Source of the DNA: BS750m-G57 sp964607575
GTDB lineage: Bacteria; Planctomycetota; Phycisphaerae; SM23-33
Reading direction: 5' to 3'
Assembly: GCA_964607575.1 (NCBI GenBank)
Contig: CAZSLS010000007.1
Location: 14,360-78,359 of the forward strand
DNA: 64,000 bases
The translations under genes were made by a program, and so were the position numbers. Position 1 is the first letter of the stretch. Every line of letters begins with the position of its first letter. The notes beneath the pieces were generated by a model, which had not been told where the DNA came from, did not search any database, and saw nothing but the letters and a program-made list of their open reading frames with translations. This document shows positions 54,701 through 62,306 of this stretch, piece by piece.

Positions 54701-54846
54701 ACCAGGCCGCCGGTAACGCCGGCTGCAGACAGTATCTCGTCGCCCTGGGTCTTGCCCGCCGCACATCCCTGCCAAACAACCAGGACAAGCGACACGGTAA
54801 TGGCGATTTGTCCCAGCCGCCGGAGTCTCATGGTCGTCTTCTGCAT
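51742..54846 (-). CDS. Exported methyltransferase-like / PQQ-type beta-propeller fusion
   Basis: 1034 residues. Signal peptide about 8-30 (VWQGCAAG, possibly a lipobox). Residues about 36-150 carry a Rossmann methyltransferase motif I (HVGCGDG, 51-57) with a later LTPGGVAHVKT, the class I SAM-dependent pattern. From about 160 the protein is a PQQ-type propeller (YVASVDTHQVHALKTADGS, LCIFGCRDGYVYCLRSSDG). No PQQ-ligand cluster can be confirmed. SAM is not normally available outside the cytoplasm, so the first domain may bind something else or be inactive. Lies 47 bases downstream of the transglutaminase/hydrolase gene. Confidence 0.85.
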   Translation of the reverse strand: MQKTTMRLRRLGQIAITVSLVLVVWQGCAAGKTQGDEILSAAGVTGGLVVHVGCGDGRLTVALHANEGMRVHGLDADAKNVRAARKFIASGGVYGKVSADTFDGKNLPYIDNCVNLVVCEDLGAVAMTEVMRVLTPGGVAHVKTGGQWRKTVKPRPKEIDDWSHYLHGPDNNAVSQDTVVGPPRRIQWVAAPRWARSHEGAPSIQGVVSSGGRLFHVHDEGPVGMIDKRFGSKWSLVARDAFNGVRLWKRDIGSWTDPNKYWLNCAPTPNRRIVAAGDRLYAALGSGQSVTAFDAATGRTLAAYKGTESAGELVLHKGILLVARPTQPVRRSRGKVKTATPANLAKGGVIAIKLSTGKRIWTASGRISPLSLAAGGDAVFYVDGKDVVCADIKTGDVRWRAASNPGSLVAHEKAVLILHSKGVTAHLPKDGSVMWRHKQSIRGFVGPAELFVIDDLVWPSGTGVGLDLLTGKIKRRIRVGSSPGHHHRCHQRKATVRYLLNSKRGVEFFDISGKGAPQLHDWVRGTCRLGIVPGNGLLYTPSHACFCYPGVMLKGFCALAPESKTSPETPDAKVSRIEKGPAFGIDSRRQVAVAQSDWPTYRHDPARSGHASCKVPATLKQSWKVKLTGVGKLTPPVVAAGVVYVASVDTHQVHALKTADGSRLWTFTAGGRIDSPPTIAQAGALCIFGCRDGYVYCLRSSDGELVWRFRAARRDRRLGAYGQIESVWPVHGSVLVRGGRVYVAAGRSSFVDGGISLYALDLATGEIRHRKQLHDKPMTLENPAGSGPMDMLQGARTDIMVSDGDSIYMSRVQLDDKLTVSPNDSVNKAGRRKTGLHLSATSGFLDDTYFNRSFWMYARVWPGYSLATSAPKSGQILAFDDSTTYSVKVFDRRGPGNQFRSGYFKPESGYLLCADDNSNEPQQSSRVKGAEGERPDQVRPKPAKWTRRIPIRVRAMVLADRTLLVAGPPDVIPADDPLAALEGRKGAALWAVSTQDGKTITEYKLAHPPVFDGMAAAGDAIFVVLKSGEIVCFR

Positions 54847-54893
54847 CTTCTGCTCACTTTCCGGAACTCACCTCGCGTCGCACGCGGCGGGAT

Positions 54894-57017
54894 TCATTTC
54901 GTTTTTTCCGGCAGCGTCACGACGATCTCGCCGCTGAATATCGATTTCGGATCGCCGCGCTGGGCGAGTGTTTTAGCTAGCATGCCGATCGACCGGGCGA
55001 TGCGGGCCTTGTAGAGCGTCTTGTCTTTTGATGTAACGGTGACGGGCTTGTCGAGGTCCAGCATGCGATCGTTGACGCGGATGATCAGTTGGCCCGAGCC
55101 GCTGGGCTGGAGGCTAATCGTCTGGGCCTTCAGTTCGGCGCGGACTACGAAACCCGGCTGCACTTTCTTGACCGCCAGCCAGTAGAAACGCGGGTGACTA
55201 TCCTGTCGCCAGACGATTGTGCGAGGAAGAGGATTGCGGGTGTGTTTGGCCATCCACGGAATCGCGGCGGCGTCCAGGCGGCTGAGCCAGTGACCTCTGC
55301 CCTTGTAGATCGGCGCCCAGTGGACGTAGCCTTCGGGGTCGGCTTTCTGCAACTTATCGAGTGTTTTCGCCCAACCGCGTGCGACCTTGTTGCGGTTGTA
55401 CGCCTTGTCATTTGCGCCTACATGGATGGTAAATGGCGTGTTGCGCAGGTTCAGCGCAGAGGCCCCTCCGGGGTGCCCCGCCATCATCGAAGCGGCCGCC
55501 CAGCGATCGGCCATCCGCGGCGCCAGGCGGTACACGCCGTCTCCGCCCGCGGAGTAACCGAGTACATATACGCGGTTTGGATCTACGCCCTCAAACACGA
55601 TCAGATTCTCGATAAGCCGGTCGAACAGGACATCGATATGCGGTTTGTGCCACATGTTCCACGCGTCGGTTGGCGCTCGCGGGGCAACGTACACACCTTC
55701 GGGCACGCGGTAGAGGCGTTTCTGGTTGTTCCACTGACTGTCGTTGACACGCTTGGGCGCCCCTCCCCCGCCGTGCAGCGAGATGTACAGGCTGCGGCCG
55801 TTTTTCGGCTTCTTGCCCGTGACGCTGTAGAAGAAGGGCATCTTCACCTTACCGTCGGTCAATACGCGGGCCTTCATCTCGGCGGCGCGGGTTTTCTTTG
55901 TGCGATTAACGTGATCGTCCCACAGCAGTTTTTCAGCGTCGCCGGCATGCTTGCGGGTAAGCGCGACGGCAGCGAAACCCTGCTTCGACAGTTCCGATCG
56001 CTTGGCGGGATCGGTTTGCAGATACTTGGTCAACTGGTCGACCGCGTGCATGGACGCTTCGACGTCAAAGCCCGAGGCGTTCTTCGGCGCGATTGTGGGG
56101 GCTTTCGGTTTGGCGTAGCGGGCGGTTACGTTTACCGCATAGACGTAATCGATCTTGCGGTCCCAAACCAGCGGGAAGGTCATACCCGTTGGTTTGAAAC
56201 TGGTCGCGTAGATCGCGTGCAGCCGGTGGTCTTTCTGGGCGGTGGTTGCTCGGGCGGTGAACCAGGCGCGGTCAAGCTTGCCCCCCGCCGGTTCAGCCGC
56301 CCCCGTGTAATGCCATCCCCCGTCCCAGACTTCCACCCACGAATGGTTCCCGCTCTTGTTCGTCCACAGGGGCGTTCCCGCGAGACGCGCTGGGATTCCG
56401 ACGGCCCGGCAGGCGTCGATCAGCAGCACCGACAGCCCCGTACAGGACGCCATACCCGCCTTGATAGTCTCGTAGGGGCTTTGATCGGCCTTTGGACGCT
56501 TGCGGGAAAAGCGTACCTTCAGAAGCGGGAATATCTTTTCATTTAGGATCACCGCGGCCTCGCCCGGTGTCTTGGCTTTGGCGACGAGAGGACCGAAGCG
56601 TTTGTAGAAATCCTCCCGCCAATCGTCGCGCCGCTCGTTGACGCTGGCGTAGGGCAGCACATCGTTCAGGAACATCTCTTTGGATATCTGCTTCTTCCAC
56701 GGCGCCCTGTCCCACGCCTTGTAGGCTCCGCGAACATTGTTCAACAGGAAGTCCGCCGAAAGGCTCGTCAAATCACGTTTCGGCATGTACGCGATGAGGA
56801 ACCGAACGCCCTCTTTCTGATCGCCGGGCGCCTTATCGATCGCCTGGCGAAGCTGCGCCGCGTTATCGCCGGCCCGCTTCAACGCCGAGTCAACCAGTGC
56901 GGACAGAGCATCGGTTGCGGCGGCAGTGTTGCTGACCACAGCGGGCTGCTCGGCACAGCCGCACGTGACTGCAATCAGCATCGCCATGACCGTAACTACA
57001 AACAGGAATCGTCTCAC
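54894..57017 (-). CDS. Exported transglutaminase-like / alpha-beta hydrolase fusion
   Basis: 707 residues from the GTG at 57017 (AAGGAG upstream; the frame extends to 57782 without conserved sequence). Signal peptide about 1-22, possibly a lipobox (VTCGC). N-terminal transglutaminase-like domain: Cys192 in ASCTGLSVLLIDACRAVGIPAR and His225 in NHSWVEVWDGGWHY. C-terminal half is an alpha/beta hydrolase: nucleophile S489 in LGYSAGGDG, Asp in GANDKAYN and His in GRGHWLSRLD. May bind or trim proteins or peptides and cleave an ester. First gene of the unit ending at 49995. Confidence 0.85.
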   Translation of the reverse strand: MRRFLFVVTVMAMLIAVTCGCAEQPAVVSNTAAATDALSALVDSALKRAGDNAAQLRQAIDKAPGDQKEGVRFLIAYMPKRDLTSLSADFLLNNVRGAYKAWDRAPWKKQISKEMFLNDVLPYASVNERRDDWREDFYKRFGPLVAKAKTPGEAAVILNEKIFPLLKVRFSRKRPKADQSPYETIKAGMASCTGLSVLLIDACRAVGIPARLAGTPLWTNKSGNHSWVEVWDGGWHYTGAAEPAGGKLDRAWFTARATTAQKDHRLHAIYATSFKPTGMTFPLVWDRKIDYVYAVNVTARYAKPKAPTIAPKNASGFDVEASMHAVDQLTKYLQTDPAKRSELSKQGFAAVALTRKHAGDAEKLLWDDHVNRTKKTRAAEMKARVLTDGKVKMPFFYSVTGKKPKNGRSLYISLHGGGGAPKRVNDSQWNNQKRLYRVPEGVYVAPRAPTDAWNMWHKPHIDVLFDRLIENLIVFEGVDPNRVYVLGYSAGGDGVYRLAPRMADRWAAASMMAGHPGGASALNLRNTPFTIHVGANDKAYNRNKVARGWAKTLDKLQKADPEGYVHWAPIYKGRGHWLSRLDAAAIPWMAKHTRNPLPRTIVWRQDSHPRFYWLAVKKVQPGFVVRAELKAQTISLQPSGSGQLIIRVNDRMLDLDKPVTVTSKDKTLYKARIARSIGMLAKTLAQRGDPKSIFSGEIVVTLPEKTK

Positions 57018-57065
57018 GGTGCATCTCCTTGTGCAGTAGCCCCGCAAGCGGAGCCATTCGCGTAG

Positions 57066-57093
57066 ATTGTACCCAAACCGCTCGCATTGACAA
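57066..57093 (-). promoter_or_regulatory. Sigma70-type promoter, leftward, of the transglutaminase/hydrolase gene
   Basis: Minus strand: TTGTCA (57093-57088), 16-base spacer, TACAAT (57071-57066). Five of six in both boxes. The GTG is about 50 bases downstream. Its -35 overlaps that of the rightward promoter by five bases. Confidence 0.65.
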
Positions 57094-57116
57094 CCCGCTG
57101 CGCCGGGCGGTATCCT
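57087..57116 (+). promoter_or_regulatory. Sigma70-type promoter, rightward, of the PmoA-family gene
   Basis: TTGACA (57087-57092, perfect), 18-base spacer, TATCCT (57111-57116, four of six). The ATG is 33 bases downstream. Confidence 0.6.
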
Positions 57117-57149
57117 TATGCCCTCCGAAAACACCGAAAGGAAGCGACC

Positions 57150-58139
57150 ATGAAATACGCCTCCATAATTGCAGCGATCGGCCTGACACTGGCGGCTGCC
57201 CTGGCGCAAAAGCCCGCCGCGACGCCGAAAATCGAATTCAAGAACGATACCAAAGCCGCCACCCAAACCGTCACGATCGATGGCAAGGAAGCGTTCACGT
57301 ACCTCCATGGCGCCGATCTGGAGACCACCTGCTTTTATCCCGTTCGCAGCCCGTCGGGCAAGCTGATGACGCTCAAAATCGCCGACGCCAAGAAGAAGCA
57401 AAGTTACCCCCACCACCGCTCGTTCTGGTTCACCGACAAGATCCAACTCGAAGGCCAGAGGGATGTGAACTTCTACGCATCCTACTACGGACGCATCGAC
57501 AAGAAAGATCCCAAGAGTCCATTCCGCGACCGCATCAGGCACGTGAAATTCCTGCGGGCCGAAGTGCAGAAGGACAAACCCGTCGCCCACACGTCTATGA
57601 AGCTCGTCTGGGAGGCCGACCGCAAAACGCCCTACCTCGACGAGACGCGCGATATGCGGATCGTCGCGCTGGGCAAGGGCCAATACTTCCTCGACATCAC
57701 CTTCACCGTCACCGCCGCATACGGCGACGTGCGGTTCACCAGCGATTCGGTACACTACGCCTGGCCGTACGTTCGCATGCACCCGCAGTTTTCAGTGGAC
57801 AAGGGCGGGACGATCACAAACTCCGCCGGCGGCGTCAACCAGAAAGGCACGCACAATAAGGTCGCGGTCTGGATCGACTATTCCGGCGTCGCCGGCGGCG
57901 TAACCGAGGGCCTTGCGATATTCAGCCACCCCGACAACGACCACCCGCACAAGTGGCTGACGCGCAACTACGGATGCTTCGGTCCGCGGAGGATCGACAA
58001 GCGGAGCGGTAACAAGAAATACGTCCTGAAGAAAGGCGAAAGCCTCAAACGCCGCGTGGGTATCCTCGTCCACAGCGGCGACGTCAAAGCCGGATCAGTC
58101 GCCAGGCGTTACAAGATGTACGCCGACGGCAAGCTGTAG
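57150..58139 (+). CDS. Exported PmoA-family (DUF6807) protein
   Basis: 329 residues. Signal peptide about 1-20 (LAAALAQ). The body matches PF14100: HGADLETTCFYPVRSPSGK, then PHHRSFWFTD, and later CFGPRRIDKR. The family is named after methane oxygenase but is not a subunit of particulate methane monooxygenase, and it is common in exported proteins of Planctomycetota; function unknown. AAAGGA about nine bases upstream. Divergent from the transglutaminase/hydrolase gene across a shared promoter region. Confidence 0.85.
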   Translation: MKYASIIAAIGLTLAAALAQKPAATPKIEFKNDTKAATQTVTIDGKEAFTYLHGADLETTCFYPVRSPSGKLMTLKIADAKKKQSYPHHRSFWFTDKIQLEGQRDVNFYASYYGRIDKKDPKSPFRDRIRHVKFLRAEVQKDKPVAHTSMKLVWEADRKTPYLDETRDMRIVALGKGQYFLDITFTVTAAYGDVRFTSDSVHYAWPYVRMHPQFSVDKGGTITNSAGGVNQKGTHNKVAVWIDYSGVAGGVTEGLAIFSHPDNDHPHKWLTRNYGCFGPRRIDKRSGNKKYVLKKGESLKRRVGILVHSGDVKAGSVARRYKMYADGKL

Positions 58140-58181
58140 CCCCCCTACCCGAAGAACACACCTGCTGACAGGGAGATACTA

Positions 58182-59189
58182 ATGACACGATTCGTATACG
58201 TAACGATGCTGATGTGCATGTTGGGCCTTACGGGCCTAGATCAGATTCACGCGGCGGAGAAGACCGAGACCGGGAAGACCCCATCCAAGACAATAAAGTT
58301 CACGCCACGCCTGGCCAAAGGTGATCGGTTTGTCCTGGAGATCACTAAAAGCAAGACCCAAAACGGTCGCTCGCTATCACAGGGTATGAGAGGTTCCCAG
58401 ATTATCGACATCGAAATCGTCAAGAGCGGCGGTCCGAACCTTCTTCTCGGCTGGACGATACGACGCACCGGGGTCGTCGATCCGGACGGTAAGCTCATCG
58501 CCCTATCGCCGCGAGGAGCCGCTCTGATGACCATATTCGATGGTGTGCAGATTCTCTTTGAATTCTCGCCCGAGTACGAATTGCTCGGAGTGAAGAACCT
58601 CAAGCAAGTGAAGCCTCTCTTCCTCAAGGTGATCGACAAAGTGTTTGAGGACATGAAAGCTTCTCCGAGGGAGAAGGCTAAATACCGGCGAGGCTTCACC
58701 TCGATGTTGAACTCAGACAAAGGGATTGAGGGGTTCTTCAGCAAGGAGCTCGCACTGCTGATGCAGCTTGCCCGGTTGGAGCTATCTCGCGAGGATGCTA
58801 CTGAATTCGAGTACGAGTCGCCCTTGCCCATCGGTAAAGGAGTTATCACGAGCAAGGTCGTGGCGCAGGTTAAGGACCTTAACCGAACCGCCGGACGGGC
58901 GACAGTCGCAGTAAACTCAAAGGCCGACCCCGAAAAAACCGCTAAGGCCATGACCGCCGCGGCACGGGCAATGGCGAAACAGATGGGCCAACCGGCCTCG
59001 GTAGTGAAGGACATCCCCAAGGTCGATATGCGGAGCGAAAGCACATATGTGATCGATCTGAAGACCAACCTGCCGCTATCAATAGACCGCAAGCAGACGG
59101 TCGCCATGGGCCCGCGCAAACAGTCCGAAATAGTCAAAATCGTCCGCAAACCCGCCAAGGCAGCGAAGAAGCAGAAGCTCAGGAAGTAA
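58182..59189 (+). CDS. Exported protein of unknown function
   Basis: 335 residues. Signal peptide about 1-24 (cleavage near IHAAE). Beta-rich body (FTPRLAKGDRFVLEITKSKT, GWTIRRTGVVDPDGKLIAL) and a Lys-rich C-terminus (KPAKAAKKQKLRK). Possibly related to DUF6263-type proteins, but not certain. GGGAGA precedes the ATG; 42 bases after the PmoA-family gene on the same strand, so probably the same transcript. Convergent with the second HzsA-like gene. Confidence 0.78.
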   Translation: MTRFVYVTMLMCMLGLTGLDQIHAAEKTETGKTPSKTIKFTPRLAKGDRFVLEITKSKTQNGRSLSQGMRGSQIIDIEIVKSGGPNLLLGWTIRRTGVVDPDGKLIALSPRGAALMTIFDGVQILFEFSPEYELLGVKNLKQVKPLFLKVIDKVFEDMKASPREKAKYRRGFTSMLNSDKGIEGFFSKELALLMQLARLELSREDATEFEYESPLPIGKGVITSKVVAQVKDLNRTAGRATVAVNSKADPEKTAKAMTAAARAMAKQMGQPASVVKDIPKVDMRSESTYVIDLKTNLPLSIDRKQTVAMGPRKQSEIVKIVRKPAKAAKKQKLRK

Positions 59190-59201
59190 TCAACGCCCGG
59201 C

Positions 59202-59223
59202 CTGGTCACTTCAGTGAACCAGG
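59202..59223. repeat. 22-bp repeat, copy 1 (also a hairpin)
   Basis: Nearly identical (21 of 22) to 62157-62178. Arms CCTGGT-CACT and AGTGAACCAGG can pair with one bulged base, so this copy could also act as a two-way terminator between the convergent genes at 59189 and 59231. Confidence 0.75.
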
Positions 59224-59230
59224 ACTGGTC

Positions 59231-62086
59231 CTACTCCAGCGCGGGTCCGGCGATGCGCTGACCTCGCTGTTGACGGGCCTGGTCTTTGGGGTCGAACGTA
59301 CCGTAGAACAGTGCGTTGGCGTCCATCCAGGTTACCACGCGACTCAGTTCGCCTGGAGTTAGTTTCACGCGGTAGTGGCCCTTGGCGAACGTTTTCATCA
59401 GGCGGCCGCTGCCCCTGGCGCCGTAGAAACCGGGCTTGGTGGCGCGCCCCTCGATGTTACCGCCTCGCCCCCAGGACGAATACGACACGCGGGATACCAG
59501 TGCGTTGTAGGAGACCGTGTAGCGCCCCTTCGGCTCGCCGGTGAGCACAACCTTGCCATCGGGCTTCTTGGGGTTGTGGCAGCGGACGCAGTGTTTGTCG
59601 AGTACGGGCTGGACTAAGATGGGATAGCTCAGGGGGTTCGAACCGTCAGGCCCGGGAGTGATCTTAGACGCCCGGCGCAGCGACGCCAGCGGGCGGCGTC
59701 CGGTCGGCGGGGCCATCGTGCGGTATTCGTGACAACCGATACAGGAGACCGTCTCGCCCGGTTGGAGGTAGGTTAAGCTGCGCATGATCTGCACGGCGCG
59801 GCCTTGGGTGTCGAGGGCCTGGAACGCCAGCGCCACGCCGGACGGGGCGCGGAAACAGGCCGACCCGTCGCGCTCGACCGGCACGGTTCCCAACACCTGC
59901 TTTCCGGGCGCCCCGCGGGCGGCGCCCACGGGCGGTTGGTCCATATTCGGCGTGGTTTTGGGCAGAACCTGGACGATACGAAGATGTGTAATCGTCTCCT
60001 TTGGCAGAGCGGGCCAGCTCCGGTAGACGTTCTGGACGAAGAACGTTCCATCGCGTTTGGGGCGTTTGTCCAGAATACATGGGACCTTCTCCGGGCGCCC
60101 CCGCGGGCGAAGCGGCGCAGGCCAGAGGCTGCCGATGTTCAAATCGCGGTACAGCAGTTCCTTGTTCCCGAATCGGTCCACCAGGTACAGCCCGAACATG
60201 TTAACCGGGTTTCGCTCCGGCTCGCCGACCAGCGCGTCGAAACTGTAAGCCGCCAGGAAAAACTCCTCCGACAGCGGGTAGGCACTGCGATAGCAATGCC
60301 CGGGCCAGCGCTTCGCCTCGGGCGGAACCGGCGTCTTGCCCAGGGCGCCCGTTGACCAGTTGCCCGATCGTCCTGTCGGCGACCTGGTCACCGGGGCCTC
60401 GCTCTCGGGGAACAGCGCATCGCCCGTCAGGCGGGTAATCGGGCTCATACCGTCGATGCCCTTGTTTATGTCGAGCAGGATGATCGAACCGGCCGTGATG
60501 GCGTGGTGGGCAGCGGCGGTGGCCATCACCCGACGCGAGCCGGGGATAGCGCGGGCCTCCCAGATGCCCACCGGATTGAACGTGTTGTTACCGTAGAATA
60601 TCCGCACGTTCGTCCCGTCAGGGCGCACCGACCAGAGCTGCTGGTAATGCACGGCGTTGCGGTCGACGTAGTCCCATCGCGTGTAAATCACGCGCCCGTC
60701 GTGCAGGACAGCGGGGTCCCACTCGTGGGTCTCGTGGAAGGAAATCACTCGCGGATTCGACCCGTCGGCGTCGGCGACGGTCAGTGTGTAGACCGGGCAC
60801 GGGCCCCTTCCGCAGCGGTGGAACCCACCCCGCCGCGTCGAGATGAAAACGATCCGCCCGTCAGGCAGACGGCGCGGGGAGAAGTCGTCGAACGGACCCT
60901 TGGTCAATTGTCGCAGCCCCGAACCAGTGGCGGAGATCTCGTGCAGGTGGTAGAACCGATTCAGGTGCTGATGCCTGTTCGCCGGATCGCTCTTGGCCGG
61001 GCAGTATGCAAACAACACGCGCCGTCCGTCGAAGGACACCTCCGGATGCTGGTAGCTGCCCTGGGGCAGAGCGGCGGTCAGTTCGCGACATCGCATCGAC
61101 TTACCCGGCGATTCGAGCACGAACACCCCGCCGCCGGGCCGAGCGCTGGAACCGTAGTATTGCGTCAGTTGATGGCTGAACACGGCCGGAGTCCGCTTGA
61201 CAAACACCAGACCGCCCAGCCGCGCCAGCGGGTTGCTCAACACGATCTCCCGGCGAGCCCGATGCACCCGCCGCCAGAGGTCTTCCCAAGCCGCCCGCGT
61301 CGCCGAGCGCGTCGCGGACAGGCGCTTGAACCGGGCCCTGAGCTTCTCCCACCGGACCTGCAAGACACTTCCGCCCCGCAACTTCCCAATCAGCTTGTCG
61401 CCGCGCTTCAGCGTACGGGCGACGGCTGCGGGGTACGTGTCGGGGATTCGCCGAGTCCCGATCCCGTCCTGCATGCGCCAGTCCCATTCGATCAGGGCCT
61501 CTTCAACGGGCGGGCGCATTGTCGCCATCACCGGCGGCGGGCAACGATTGTTGGGCGCCGGCGGCGGACAGATCGGAACGTTGAACTCGCGCCCGCCGAC
61601 TCGCAGGCGGAGGTCCCGCCACCGCACGGCCGCTTCGGCGGTTGCACCTCGCGTCTTGAGGCGAATAACGATCCGCGGACCGCCAGGGGCGACGGGCAAT
61701 TCGAGTAGCGCCTCGACGCCGGGCAGCAACTTCTTTTCGACGGATTTGCCTCCATCCAAAGCAAGGCGAACAGTAGCGCCCGCACCGCAGGAGAGATTTG
61801 CCCGGACCGAGACAGAGAACGGTCCGCCCAGTTTCGATACCTCCGCGACAACTTCGATATCTTCATTCGCGCGGATGCTCGCCAACAGCTCCGGCCCCAT
61901 CAACGCCGCCTGCGGACCAGTCTTCCCGGCGATCAGCGAGAAACCGCACACCGCCGAACTCGGCTTTGGCGCCGCCCGCCCGCACAGGGCGATCCGAGGC
62001 GGGGCAAACACAGGCTGCCCCGCCGCAGCACTTGTCAGCAGCAAGACCATGACCGCCAGTTTCTGAAATGACGCTGCAGCACTCAT
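59231..62086 (-). CDS. HzsA-like exported protein with two c-type haem motifs (copy 2)
   Basis: 951 residues from the ATG at 62086 (AGGA upstream); the open frame extends to 62164 without a better start. Signal peptide about 1-23 (LTSAAAG). TolB-like propeller strands (HPEVSFDGRRVLFAYCPA, LPDGRIVFISTRRGGF, LHDGRVIYTRWDYVDRN) follow an N-terminal beta domain of about 250 residues that copy 1 lacks. Haem sites C782-C785-H786 and C833-C836-H837. Same family as 19159-21624. Probably periplasmic; electron transfer or an oxidation is likely, substrate unknown. No anammox genes are in the window. Confidence 0.86.
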   Translation of the reverse strand: MSAAASFQKLAVMVLLLTSAAAGQPVFAPPRIALCGRAAPKPSSAVCGFSLIAGKTGPQAALMGPELLASIRANEDIEVVAEVSKLGGPFSVSVRANLSCGAGATVRLALDGGKSVEKKLLPGVEALLELPVAPGGPRIVIRLKTRGATAEAAVRWRDLRLRVGGREFNVPICPPPAPNNRCPPPVMATMRPPVEEALIEWDWRMQDGIGTRRIPDTYPAAVARTLKRGDKLIGKLRGGSVLQVRWEKLRARFKRLSATRSATRAAWEDLWRRVHRARREIVLSNPLARLGGLVFVKRTPAVFSHQLTQYYGSSARPGGGVFVLESPGKSMRCRELTAALPQGSYQHPEVSFDGRRVLFAYCPAKSDPANRHQHLNRFYHLHEISATGSGLRQLTKGPFDDFSPRRLPDGRIVFISTRRGGFHRCGRGPCPVYTLTVADADGSNPRVISFHETHEWDPAVLHDGRVIYTRWDYVDRNAVHYQQLWSVRPDGTNVRIFYGNNTFNPVGIWEARAIPGSRRVMATAAAHHAITAGSIILLDINKGIDGMSPITRLTGDALFPESEAPVTRSPTGRSGNWSTGALGKTPVPPEAKRWPGHCYRSAYPLSEEFFLAAYSFDALVGEPERNPVNMFGLYLVDRFGNKELLYRDLNIGSLWPAPLRPRGRPEKVPCILDKRPKRDGTFFVQNVYRSWPALPKETITHLRIVQVLPKTTPNMDQPPVGAARGAPGKQVLGTVPVERDGSACFRAPSGVALAFQALDTQGRAVQIMRSLTYLQPGETVSCIGCHEYRTMAPPTGRRPLASLRRASKITPGPDGSNPLSYPILVQPVLDKHCVRCHNPKKPDGKVVLTGEPKGRYTVSYNALVSRVSYSSWGRGGNIEGRATKPGFYGARGSGRLMKTFAKGHYRVKLTPGELSRVVTWMDANALFYGTFDPKDQARQQRGQRIAGPALE

Positions 62087-62108
62087 AATTGCAGTTGTCC
62101 TGTCTATG

Positions 62109-62136
62109 ATTGTATCTGCGTCCCAAGAGTAGTCAA
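62109..62136 (-). promoter_or_regulatory. Sigma70-type promoter of the HzsA-like gene (copy 2)
   Basis: Minus strand: TTGACT (62136-62131), 16-base spacer, TACAAT (62114-62109). Five of six in both boxes; the ATG is 23 bases downstream. Confidence 0.65.
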
Positions 62137-62156
62137 CGCAGTTTCCGGTCCCCGGA

Positions 62157-62178
62157 CTGGGCACTTCAGTGAACCAGG
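62157..62178. repeat. 22-bp repeat, copy 2
   Basis: 21 of 22 identical to 59202-59223, in direct orientation. It lies upstream of the HzsA-like gene and before glnS, so a terminator role is unlikely here. Confidence 0.75.
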
Positions 62179-62306
62179 CGAAAGCTACGGGAGCTCCGCC
62201 GACTCCAGCGCCTGCAACATTACTCCCGGAACCTACTGGACAACCGCGCCGGTTCGTGTCAGATTAGCACGCATCAGACGATCATCAGGAACAAGGATAC
62301 CTCGAA

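Noticed and set aside
57150..58139. Particulate methane monooxygenase subunit A
   Set aside because: The protein is exported, soluble-looking and in PF14100; it lacks the polytopic structure of true PmoA and has no pmoB or pmoC beside it.
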